From assembly GCA_019671135.1 (NCBI GenBank), contig JAHRHY010000012.1:124001-188000 (forward strand): DNA of 64,000 nt. Reading direction: 5' to 3'. The position numbers were made by a program, and so were the translations under genes. Numbering within the stretch: position 1 is the stretch's first letter; the number at the start of each line of letters is the position of its first letter. Shown here in pieces: positions 19,101 through 29,345 of this stretch. Under the pieces are notes generated by a model. The model was not told the origin of the DNA, made no database searches, and saw nothing but the letters and a program-made list of their open reading frames with translations. The DNA is from Linnemannia hyalina. Taxonomy: Eukaryota; Mortierellomycota; Mortierellomycetes; Mortierellales; Mortierellaceae.

Positions 19101-20921
19101 ATGGAAATGACACGCCGCCCCTCTGAAGAGGCCCTTGGACTGCTCGAGTTGGTCTCTCTTATCAGCAATTTTCTGGACCCTCCAGATCTCTTCTCCTGCG
19201 TACAAGTCTCTCGTCTCTGGAACAAGGCTACGGTGCCATCCCTCTGGCACACAATCAACGACAACGAGTACCAATGGCCCAAGATCCTCAAGGCCCATGA
19301 TTACCCGCGCATCAACAACGGCAAGGACAGGAACTGGATCAGGGCGACTTTTACAAAATACGGAGCCTGGATTCGTGTCCTGAGCATCCACTGGAGGGTC
19401 ACCCTCGATGTCGCCCATTTTTGTGGGTCCTGCACACGCATCCACACACTCATCTTGTCGAACCCTTTCAAGAACAAGACACTTTTGGAGGAGCAGGAGT
19501 TTCGAGCAATCAGATGGAGAGAACCACGGGTGGCACCAGGAACAGGCATCATAGGCTTGGCCGTGCGTATCGCAGTTGATCGAATATCTCTTTCCAGTGG
19601 TGGCCCGATTGCATCAGAAACACCAGGCGAAAGAGAAGCATCACTGCAGCAGCGGGAGTGGGCGATGACCAACCTTTTCCTTCGCCTCATCCAAAAAAAC
19701 CATGGTCTCTCTGGCGTACGACTGAGCTCCACCTTACAAGAATTGCAGACGGTCGACTTCCCATCATCAATCTACGATACACTTGCATCCAAGAGGCGCT
19801 TTCATGTTCTGGAGAACTACGCCGACTGCAACGATCTCGGAGCGCTGCTGGAAACGTTACCGCACATTCGATACTACAGCTCGTCAAGTTGGACTGTCAG
19901 CTCCAGCCCATTTCAAACAGCGCTGCCATCCCTCCAAGCGCTTCGTCTTCAGGACTGTATCGACACTTTGCTCTTTGCCAGCATTCTGCAACACCTCCCG
20001 AATCTGCGCTCGCTTTGGACAGGAGGATTTCGAGTCGCAACACCGTACTGCAAGGAAAACTTTATTCACGAAGTAAAGAATAACATCAAACCAACCACGC
20101 TTCAGCTCCTGTACCTTGGACGAACAACACCTTTGGAAGACGAGATGCTGAGGGCGACCATTCCGTGCCTACCGGACCTGCGCGACTTGACTTCTGGGAA
20201 CCTTGACGAGACTACTATTCTCACCCTCGTAGAGTGTTGTCGACAACTCGAAACGGTGACCCTCTCTGTCGATCAGGATTCCGCAAAGCCCGTGCCAGAG
20301 AACGCATTGAGCTACTTTTTGGAGGGCTGTCCAAAGTTGCGCGTTTTGGATGCCTCCCGATACACTGTTGACGCTACGCAGTTGAAGGAGGGACGGGTAT
20401 GGGTATGTCGAGATTTGGAGGTGTTGAAGTGTCAGATCATTGGCATTGAGCATCTGCTGCAGACCGACGACGAGATCCACGGCACCATATCAACAACTCC
20501 GGGCGACATGAGCCGGTTTTTGACGGGACAACAGTCGGCGTTTCATGTGCAGCAGCAGAGTCAAAACTGGCATCATCAAGTGTACAGTCGTCTCGCCAGC
20601 TTGACAAAGTTGACGACGTTGGTTTTGTGGTTGGACCCTGTCCTTGAAGGGGCTGGCAGCCTTGAATTTACTTTGGAGACAGGAATGGGTCAGCTTTCTA
20701 CGCTGACAAGGCTGGAGGTGTTTGGTTTTGATGGGATGACAAGCAGGGTAGGGACTGCAGAGTTGACGTGGATCGCACAGAGCTGGCCACGGCTTTGTTT
20801 ATTATATGGGCTCAAACCGAGTGCAACCCCGATGACGGAGGTGAACTTGGCCAAGGATGCGCTGCAGGAACAGTTTTTGGCGCTGCGTCCTGACGTCCGC
20901 CTTTTGACATTTCACCGTTAG
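19101..20921 (+). CDS. F-box/LRR-like protein
   Basis: 606 residues from ATG 19101 (MEMTRRPSEEALGLLELV); upstream in-frame codons are T-rich leader and were not used. The F-box motif is at residues about 12-45 (DLFSCVQVSRLWNKATVPSLW). The next block, EYQWPKILKAHDYP...FTKYGAWIRVLSI, is characteristic of the family. LRR-like segments follow, and the C-terminal signature is divergent (FGFDGMTSRVGTAELTWI). The last residues RPDVRLLTFHR match the family tail. The next F-box gene begins 95 bases downstream on the same strand, so they are tandem copies. Confidence 0.85.
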   Translation: MEMTRRPSEEALGLLELVSLISNFLDPPDLFSCVQVSRLWNKATVPSLWHTINDNEYQWPKILKAHDYPRINNGKDRNWIRATFTKYGAWIRVLSIHWRVTLDVAHFCGSCTRIHTLILSNPFKNKTLLEEQEFRAIRWREPRVAPGTGIIGLAVRIAVDRISLSSGGPIASETPGEREASLQQREWAMTNLFLRLIQKNHGLSGVRLSSTLQELQTVDFPSSIYDTLASKRRFHVLENYADCNDLGALLETLPHIRYYSSSSWTVSSSPFQTALPSLQALRLQDCIDTLLFASILQHLPNLRSLWTGGFRVATPYCKENFIHEVKNNIKPTTLQLLYLGRTTPLEDEMLRATIPCLPDLRDLTSGNLDETTILTLVECCRQLETVTLSVDQDSAKPVPENALSYFLEGCPKLRVLDASRYTVDATQLKEGRVWVCRDLEVLKCQIIGIEHLLQTDDEIHGTISTTPGDMSRFLTGQQSAFHVQQQSQNWHHQVYSRLASLTKLTTLVLWLDPVLEGAGSLEFTLETGMGQLSTLTRLEVFGFDGMTSRVGTAELTWIAQSWPRLCLLYGLKPSATPMTEVNLAKDALQEQFLALRPDVRLLTFHR

Positions 20922-21016
20922 TCAGATGTAATTAAAGATAAATTTGACTGAACCTCTTTTTTTTTTTTTTTCTTTTTATTCCTCCTTTGACCAACATCCC
21001 ACGCACGCGGCTCGAA

Positions 21017-22718
21017 ATGCATCACGCCCTCCAACTAGTCGAAATTAGGATCAACATCCGTCGTTACCTTCGGACTCGTGATCTCAAGCAATGCATTCTC
21101 GTCTGTCGGGACTGGTGGCGCACCTTCGAACCGCTCATCTGCAACGAAACCTCCGTACGTCTTCGCAGACACGAATCCGTCTTTGGACCTCAAGGTCAAC
21201 CCGACGAATGGGACCAGCTCAACCAGGACCAGGACCTCTCTTCAACTCCGCGACAGCCCTCTGCATATAGCATTGTCCGACACCGTCATCAAGTCTACAG
21301 CCTTGGGAGCTTCCGTCTTGAACTAGCCTATATCCCATTCGGCAACCTCAGGAGCATCGTCCTGGGATCAGGAGACCTTAATACCAACGATCTGACACCG
21401 TGGATCCATTTCCTCCGAGGTTGCAAGGACTCGTTACAGGAACTGGAGCTTGTAGGTTTCCGAACCTTGCCGGAGGCTCATTTCTGGGAGATGCTCATGC
21501 TCCTACCACGGCTCAGAGAACTGCAGATCCATCATGGGGGTATTGTCGAGTACGACCAGGCCAGGGTATTCTGGAAGGTGTGCTCCCGACTGGAATCTCT
21601 CAAGCTGCGACAAACATATTTCACCCATCTCACGGGAACTAGCTACCCGTACCCTGATCTCAGCAACATGAAGGAGCTTTTTCTGTCCAACATTGGCATG
21701 GAGTTTGAGCGGCAGGCGCGGATTGTGGCACAATGTGGACAACTGCGACGGCTCTGGTGGAAGACGCCACAAATATCTGAGGCGAGGGACGATGTGATAC
21801 CGCACATTGAGGATGCCATTCTGTCGAGGCGACTTTCCAGATTGGAAGGAATGAGAATCGAGTTGCGTCCGAAGGGATTTGCGGGCAGTTTCCTTTCTTC
21901 GTGGCTGAAGCGTGTTGGGTGCACACTTTCTCCTGGGAAACCATGGAGTCCTGAGACGCTGTTCACTATTCGGGATTACTTTCCGCAGTTGACAGAGTTC
22001 AGAAGTGACGATTTCGCGAACAAAGGACGTCGACTGTCTCTGCTGCTTCTCATGTCCTGTCCGAATCTACGGACCGTCACTGCCCCGCTGCTGAAGGTCT
22101 CGGAGATAATAGAGTTGACTCCTCAAGGATGGGCCTGTAGGGGACTGAGGCGATTGTCTGTGTACTTTGAGGTGGATCGAGTTTCAGGGACGAAAGACGA
22201 CAAGGATGAGGAGGAATGTAACCGATTCATCCTACACCACCTCTCGACGTTAACAGAACTAGAGGTGCTGCTCCTTAACGGTCCCGACAAAGATTATGAG
22301 GTGCGCCCACGCAGGAATCATTTCCAAGGAAATCTCAAAGTCTGTCTTGCAAGTGGATTGGATATTTTGGCAGGATTGAAGTATTTGCGAGGATTGTCCC
22401 TGCCGGGTCATCAATCTTGGACGAAAGCAGAACTGGACTGGGTGAAGAAACATTGGACGCGGCTTACGGACCTGGCGGGGATCAACAAACATAACAAAAA
22501 TGCCGCGAAGGGTCTTGAGGGTCAGGTGAAGGCACGCGGGTTGTTGTCGGGTATGTGCTTTTTACTCTTATCTTTCAGTGTGTTTGCTCAAATGCGTTTT
22601 TCTTGCATGCTAACATACTGGTATCTCATGTGTCGTTCTGTCGTTAGTGGAAAAGATGGAAGACTTTAAAGGGCTGTACCCTGCCAACCTCGTTTCCATT
22701 TTTCAGTTCAGTGAATGA
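21017..22718 (+). CDS. divergent F-box/LRR-like protein with C-terminal intron
   Basis: ATG 21017 (MHHALQLVEIRINIRRYL) opens an F-box-like helix (DLKQCILVCRDWWRTFEPL). The body is leucine-rich with repeats such as LRELQIHHGG and LRRLWWKT. Exon 1 ends at 22550. A GTATGT...GTTAG intron (22551-22647) joins G|TG in phase, giving the C-terminus VEKMEDFKGLYPANLVS and stop at 22718; total 534 residues. Without splicing the frame would instead run into a hydrophobic tail ending at 22669, which I think is intron. It belongs to a subfamily distinct from its neighbours because the FGFEGxxHRIGK block is replaced by LPGHQSWTKAELDWVKKHW. Confidence 0.78.
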
Positions 22719-22869
22719 CATTGTGTGCCCCATTGCCAGAATGGGACGAATAAAAATGCAAAACGTGGAGGCAATTTCTTCTTTTCTCTTCGTTTCCTTT
22801 CCTTTCCTCCCCTTGCTCCCACTACAGCACTGATATGAAAGGTAACAAACAGCCACCGTCTCGTACCTT

Positions 22870-24330
22870 TTGCGCCTTGCCTGAACACGTCAACCTCCTT
22901 GGACCCGATCGACCTGGTATCGTCTGTATGAGTTTCTCGCCTTCGTGCTTACCCCATACCTTTGGTCTGCTGTCAACGAAAGTTGGTACTCATGGCCTAA
23001 GGTCCTGTCCACGCATGATTCAGAGTCGGTACAGGCCTGCTTTTTCAAGTGCGGATCCTTCATCCGTGAGCTCCATGACCATTCCCAAGCAATGCTGGAT
23101 ATTGTCAGCGGCGATGGAGTCTGCTCCAAACTGAAAGTCCTAAAGTTCTACGGCCCCATAGACAAGGAACCCGGCGCCCAATACATGGATCCTGCCGGAA
23201 AGGATTCCAATCTTTGGGACTTTGTACATTCAAATAAGGATCTGGAGACCTTGCGGTTCGGAAGGGCTATCAAGAGGTTGCTGGAGAATGGGAATGTTTT
23301 GGTGTGCAGCATTGTTCTTCTTTCGCTCAAGAATCTTGTCACTCTGCAAGACTACACAAGCGCGCTGGAGCCGGCTGTGATTCTGGAACGGTTCTCGAAT
23401 TTCAGGAGCTTTCTCGGGGACGGGATTGATGTTTTACAAGGCCCTGGACTTGGATGCCCATATTCAGATTTGGTCATTGGAGATGACGAATTACATCGAG
23501 GGACGCACACTCCTTGTTCTCTTGAACCGTCTTCGCAGCCTAGGCTATATCGCCACCGCAGGTTTGTTTGACGTGGGACGGACCTTTCAGTAGGACGTGG
23601 AGACACTCTTGATGAACACCCCTCTCCGATTCAAAGGATTCTACCTTCGACGATAGGACCCACGCGACATTGACCATGAGCTGGCAGCCTGGATATTCCC
23701 GCTGATGCCGCAGTTGACGGAATTCCGCGCCAAAGTACTCTATCTAGAAACCGCCTAGTCCCTTGCAACCCATGCCTCGCAATTACAAGTGTTTCGGCAG
23801 ACACTTGACGGCGACTCTATCCGTACTCCAGTTATGCACCAAGCTGCGCGTCTGATGGAATCCACCATAAGATCGAAGCTGGCAAGTTGTTTGAGCGACC
23901 ATGGGTCTGTTGAGAGTTGGAGGTGTTTCAGTGCCAAATCGTCAGAGTGACACGGATGACGAGCCATGAACAAGCGCTGTTGGAGATTCTTGCAAAGGTG
24001 GAGCAGCAAGCTCAACCGTTTCAGCCCACCCCATCCATGGCTGTCCGCGAATCCGAAGCATTCTTGGAGCGCCAGCAGCATCGGGACCGATTGAATACGA
24101 CCCAAGCCAACCAACAGAACTAGAAATACCGAGTGTATGATCAATTGGCCGGGTTGAGGATGCTCACGTCATTAGATCTCGGCTAAGAATACAGGAATAT
24201 CTACCCGACACATGAAAAGAATCCTAGGGTCAAGAGGGTGGATGGACAAGAGTACCTTCGGTACGAAGGCAACCCTATCAAAAACACTCTAGAACTCCCC
24301 TCGAACCCACATACCTCCAGTCGCGTCAAT
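22870..24330 (+). pseudogene. degraded F-box/LRR-like gene
   Basis: Family sequence is spread over all three frames. It begins with an F-box start (ALPEHVNLLGP, about 22874), then TPYLWSAVNESWYSWPKVLS (from 22945), leucine-rich middle segments to about 23560, and MEVFQCQIVRV at 23917. It ends with MLTSLDLG followed by a stop and the EYLRYEGNPIKNTLEL block near 24247-24300. Stops at 23569-23571 and 24121-24123 and several frameshifts break it. The conserved C-terminal signature is missing, so the 3' end is lost. Confidence 0.75.
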
Positions 24331-24375
24331 GTTGCCAGACGGCCATGCCCCTCCCCACTCCCAACCATGTATACA

Positions 24376-24555
24376 GGGGTATCGACCGACCTACATTTCA
24401 GCTACGTGTCAACAGCTCCCGTAGGATCCGTCGTACTAATCGAGTGCAAGATAATCAAGGTCAGCGCCGATCTAGCCAATATCTCTCCCTTCGTCAAGGA
24501 CAAGGCTTCTAGAAAATATGTCCCCACCGCTCTTTATACCCTGTTCTCCCAAATG
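24376..24555 (+). pseudogene. orphan exon of a hotdog-fold (4HBT/PaaI-like) acyl-CoA thioesterase
   Basis: The translation GVSTDLHFSYVSTAPVGS followed by VLIECKIIKV...LANIS and DKASRKYVPTALYTLFSQ has the pattern of the last strand-helix-strand segment of ACOT13/PaaI-type thioesterases. These have GVS.D...Y...A..G, then TLA.....DK..GKL.A.G.HT. An acceptor-like TATACAG directly precedes it. No upstream exons are found: the preceding sequence is the F-box relic. It is therefore probably a transposed or deletion-stranded 3' exon. The frame continues to 24669 without further similarity. Confidence 0.55.
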
Positions 24556-24743
24556 ACTGCCATCGCTGCTAAAAAATGCAACGGTTGCCATCACAGTGGA
24601 CAAAAATATAAAGTATTTTTATCCTGTCCACTTGATTCCATGCCGCCGTTCTCTTCATGTTGTTTATAAGGAAAGGATTCTATTTTGCTTTGTTGCCGTT
24701 CCTATGTGATATGCTCTCCTCTTCCTTGTCCAAGTGCCCTAAA

Positions 24744-27631
24744 CTAGTCGCAAACACAAAAGTGCTTGATGGTATCATGCCATTCACCAATGGCCTTGCC
24801 GCCCTGCGAGATCTTGGCCGCACAAGGACCCCAAGCAGCAGCATAGGCACTCATCTGCTGGATCGTTATCCTGTCGCCAACCCCCCTCTCCAGATCATCC
24901 TGTCGCATCGTCACCGAGTACTTGCGGTTCGGCCGTTGTCGATCCCGAACCATGAAATAAAACACCCTCGTTCCGGCTGCTGCGAGGTGGTGGACATCAT
25001 ACTTATAGGGCACCTCTGCTTCCCCTTTACTGGGCTCTGCATTGGCGTAAGCAGATTCCATCACGAGATCGTCGGTTCCGATATCATCAAAGGTGCCATC
25101 CCAGACGGCAGTCCCTCGAAGTGTTGGGTCTTCCAGCAACCCTAGAGGTGCTTCAGGCTGGAGGGTCAGACTGGCGCTATGACAAATATCGTCGACGTGG
25201 TGGATCTGTGTCAGGTTGTTCATCCGGTTCGATAGCATCAAGAGAGCGCCCCGCATGAACCGGGCGTCGAGGGGTTTGGCGGGGTCGAGATCCAAGAAGG
25301 GCTGGAACGCACACCAGTCCTGAGGGATACCTGCCGTGATACAGGTCCGCTTCTCGTCAATTGGCAGGAGGAGTGATCGGCCATACTGCTGAGCGTACGA
25401 GGTCTGATTGGGAGCGAGAGGGTGGAACTGCTGGCGGAATGTTCCATCGGCAATGAATTTGGTCATGAACTCTGAATAGGCGTCCTCCTGAGACTGGAAG
25501 GGGCCACTGTTGACGGGGAAGTCTCCATAGGCGAGATGGTGGAAGGTTTGGTGGAGGTCCAGATGGGAAATGATCCGTTCCTGGTTCTCCTCGAGGTTCC
25601 GTGCAAGGGCGGGTCGTTCGTCTAGGAGGGTTTTGGGGAGTGCCATGAAGAGTGGAGGGATTTTGTGGTGAAGGAATCCTGGGAAGGTGTATGTCTCTCG
25701 GCCATAGTGGAGTCCATGATCCGCCATAACGATCAGCGCACTATGTGCGGAACAAAACGAAGTGAGTTAAGTACACAGGTTCTGATTATACATTCCCTCT
25801 GAGATGACACGCAAAAGAATCTTGATTGTACCTTCTGGGAGAAAGAAGAGGTGGCTGTCCGTCCTGGCCAATAAGCAGTTTCCGGAAGAATGTCCCAAGA
25901 TGCTTGTCGAACGAGATATGGTGATGGTCCTACGGATATTGAAAAATGAAGGAGTAGTGTGTTAGCTTACCTGCCTGCTTTTCCCTTGTAACCCATACAA
26001 GCTTGAGGAACGAAGCAGCTAACAAGACTTACGGGTGAGTGAGCGTCCATGAAAGAGTAGGTCGCAAAACGCCTGCTGCCCTTCTTGGACTCCAACCAGC
26101 CCTCGAGATCGTCCATGATGAACTCGTGAATCGCCTTGTGTCCAGCACAGTAAGGTGTGTTCCAGCGCATGCCTCCCATCAGAACCTTGTCGTAGTCGAC
26201 CTGAGGTGGTAAGACACAGCTCTGACCCCAGATGTTCGACACGACATGCATATCGTGGTTCTCACACCAGGAGGGCTGGGACATCTGGTACTGCGCTGGG
26301 ATCCGTCCATAGATGTGCGAGTACTCGTACGTGATCGCTCCAGAGACATAGTCGTGAATTCCCCTTTGTCCGCCACATTCGCCGTCCGTGTGAGCTGTAG
26401 AGAACCCTTGCTCCTCAAAGGCGTCCCAGAGCCAGTGCTTTGGCCCGTGGTTCATGTTCTCGATTGACTGTCCAGAGTAGATAAAGGCCTTGTTGGGTGG
26501 TGAGTTCTGACCCAGAACATTGTAATGTTTAAAGTCAAAGATCCGGTAGCGCGATTCGGTCGTGTTGGCCGCCTGGAGTGCCTCCATGGCGTCGGTCATC
26601 GCAGCGAGAAACTTTCCTCTCGAGATGGCATCGACAAGAAGCATGACGACGTCGTCCACAAGTGGCTGGGGTGCTTCCTGTGTTCCTGCGATGTGAGGTG
26701 GTGACTCTGGTGTGGTTTCCTCTGGTACGTCGAACTCCCTAAAGACCAGGTTGGCATTGTTTGGTCCTGGTGGGCAGAGCACAAAGACATAGGGCTCATC
26801 TCCGATATGCAGCAGATCGTCGATCCCTTGAGTCGCTGTGGGGTGATTCCTGAACTCGTCGATCGGGAATGATGGAAAATGGTAACGGTAGTTTGCTTGA
26901 TGGGGACAGTCGACGGCGAGATATTGTTCTCCGTTGCGCCACTGAATCGATGTGAACTTTGGTCCGTTGGTGATGTCGATAGGGATGAACTTGTTGATGT
27001 CCCAGTCCCAAGGTGGCAATTGAAAGTCGTCCACGTTGAACTCCTCCATAGTCAAGCCCGGTGGGGGTTTCAAGAAGCGGTTGTCCGGTTGATTGATTGT
27101 AGTTGTCTCGTTCGATGGTCCTGCACCCTGATTCATACTCTGGTTGTTGTTGAGGTGGAGGAGCGAGAGGAGTGCAAAGGCGAGAGAGACCACTGTTGCT
27201 GTGCCGCACACGGTCGCCAGGATCCTGCAGGGGTGTGACACTCGTGAGAACCGGGAGGGTGTTGAGGACTTGGTTTGGTACCGCTTCGTACTGGCCAGCG
27301 GTACAAAGTCATCAAGGTGATCGAAATCCTCGTCTTCATCCTCATCGTCGTCATCATTACTACTGTATCCGCTGTTGGTCCGCGCCTTGTCGGTCCCAGC
27401 ATTGTTGCTGTCGTTGTCGTCGTTGTCCTTGAAGGTGACCCTGAATTCTCGCCGAGGGCTGCGTTCACCCGAATCTGATCCGAGGAAGGAGTCGCTGTCA
27501 TTGTCGTATATTTGAGTGGATGAAGATCCCAAATGATCCTGAAGAGGGAAGGACTGGCCGTCAGGGGATCTTTCGAGGTTGTTGTCCTTTGACCCCTCGT
27601 TCTGGGTCAAAGAACTGTATGCTCCCGCCAT
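24744..27631 (-). CDS. type II membrane protein of the DUF229/alkaline-phosphatase-like superfamily
   Basis: Three exons on the minus strand: 27631-26033, 25929-25832 and 25740-24744, with GT-AG borders and consistent phases; 897 residues. Residues 1-136 are Ser/Asp-rich and cytosolic in character. Residues 137-160 (ILATVCGTATVVSLAFALLS) form one transmembrane anchor, so the large C-terminal domain should be lumenal or extracellular. Domain motifs include LLVDAISRGKFLAAM, HTDGECGGQRGIHDYVSG, a DAHSP motif at the first splice site, and ALIVMADHGLHYGRE. These fit the sulfatase/alkaline-phosphatase fold of DUF229, a metal-dependent hydrolase-like family of uncertain substrate. A GPI-phosphoethanolamine- or sulfatase-like role is possible but not shown. 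The gene looks intact. Confidence 0.85.
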
Positions 27632-28911
27632 GTGATTGCTTTTATGTTGACTAAAAAGGGGTATATGGAAACGAGGTGAGTTGTGCTCAAGGTGGGAGAG
27701 AGAGAGAGAGTGTGTGTGTGTGTGTATAGATATGTGGGGCCGTTAGGCAAGAAGTGACTAGGAGTGGGGAGAGGGGAAGGGTGAAATGGAGGGAGATGAT
27801 GAGAGGAAGAAAGAGGAAAGGTGATGAGAGACGATGGAAGAAAAGTGAGAAGGTAAGACGGGGAGGGCGTCGTTGTTGTTGTTGCCAACACCATTACAGC
27901 CCAGAGAGAAAGTTTAAAAATAACTGCCCGCCAGGGTCTTTCATTTCTGATTGATTCACTCTCACACTACCTCATGGGTGATGATATCAGAAAACTAGCA
28001 AGTCTCAGATGGCGTGTCCAACGGTGAAAGATCCGTTGCTATTACTGGTATTGCTGCCGATTGAACAAGATGTAATGCACCAACTCGCTGGTAGTCTTGG
28101 CAAGTTGTCGTGTGGTTGGCGTACAGAAAGCAACATAATATCTCTCTTTTCTTTGACTGAGCTCAAAAGGACAAGAAACGAAAATGAGCCTCTGGAATAC
28201 TCCATACACACACACGACCCCTAATCTTCGTAATCCCTCTTCAACTTGTCGTTCTTTACCTCACCTTTCACAACGAACATCTGGTCTTCTCTCCTCTGGC
28301 AACATCGTCGCCATAAAAAACTCACAGCTCCGTCGCATACACCCGCCTAATTTCTTACGCAGAGGGATCAATTGTCTACAAATCTGCATCCTCGGGACAT
28401 TTCTTAACAGTAGCAGTAGAAAGCAAGGAAGGAGACATGGAACCCATCTTTCATCCTTTATTTTCTTCGCAGCCGTGCCGTAAGAGGCATGACTTCCTCA
28501 ATGGCAATCTGCATTGCATTGCGTCGGCGCAGAGAAATGAATCAATCCGACATTCTAGAAAAATTGCTCTCAAACCTACTCACACACGCACACAGAAACA
28601 GCGGCAATGCCTCATCTCACTTCAAAAGGTAAAAGAAGGGCGAGTGAGAGCGGCTAGACTAAGAGATGGACCGAGGATGTAACTAATGAGCTAACCCATT
28701 CCGAGGCTAGCTCTTAAGGCGCCGCACATGTGAAGAGAGCTGTAAGGGTCTGAGAGTAAAGGGTACTTTTCTACAACTCCGATGAGTCTTCCCAACCTGG
28801 CTTTTTTGCTCAATTGCTTCCATGGTCCACATGCACAAGACTAGTCTTATTCATACATCCATGGAACGCACTACTCTTATTACCAGCAAAACACTGCATG
28901 CTTCTTTTTCA
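27632..28911. other. gene-free interval
   Basis: The DUF229 upstream region contains a (GA)n(TG)n compound microsatellite (27694-27726) and purine-rich sequence to 27870. From 28000 to 28900 I see no convincing coding sequence or RNA gene. Confidence 0.4.
27694..27726. repeat. compound GA/TG microsatellite
   Basis: A GAGAGA run passes directly into TGTGTG, about 70-100 bases upstream of the DUF229-gene start codon. Confidence 0.85.
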
Positions 28912-29232
28912 TTACCACTTTATATTATGTTTCTCATTTCTGCTTTGAACTTGAATAACACGAAAACGAGATTTGCCGTCGTTTTTCATCTGCAGAATCA
29001 TGGTCATTGAGTATCCTTGTCCAGGCATAGTCTCAGTCGTCAATTGAACGTCAGAGTCGTGGGATGAAGATATCTTGCCACAGTCGACAGAGACTCGTAC
29101 AGGCGACGATCGGTATGAGACTTTAAAGGATCCAATGACCTGACGAGTTCGGGGATCTGGTGGAATTCGTGTTTCTGGGATGCCGACATCGGGGGGTAGA
29201 TCTTGGTCGCGGGTGAGGTAAGAACGTATCAT
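28912..29232 (-). CDS. small hypothetical protein, 106 residues
   Basis: Begins MIRSYLTRDQDLPPDVGIPE. The middle (GSFKVSYRSSPVRVSVDCGK, then DVQLTTETMPGQGYSMTMI) and the end (MKNDGKSRFRVIQVQS) have a protein-like alternation of hydrophobic and polar residues suggestive of a beta-sandwich. I do not recognise the family. It lies 113 bases downstream of, and on the same strand as, the F-box gene 29346-31271. It could be a real small gene, a C-terminal remnant of another gene, or chance. Confidence 0.3.
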   Translation of the reverse strand: MIRSYLTRDQDLPPDVGIPETRIPPDPRTRQVIGSFKVSYRSSPVRVSVDCGKISSSHDSDVQLTTETMPGQGYSMTMILQMKNDGKSRFRVIQVQSRNEKHNIKW

Positions 29233-29345
29233 TGAAAAGGACGAAAAAGGTACAGTATGATATTAAAAACACGAGAACTGTATTGATCGTTGTGTTCGGC
29301 AGCGTTGAATTGCCCCTGTGGTTTGACTGAACAAAAAAGAAAGGG

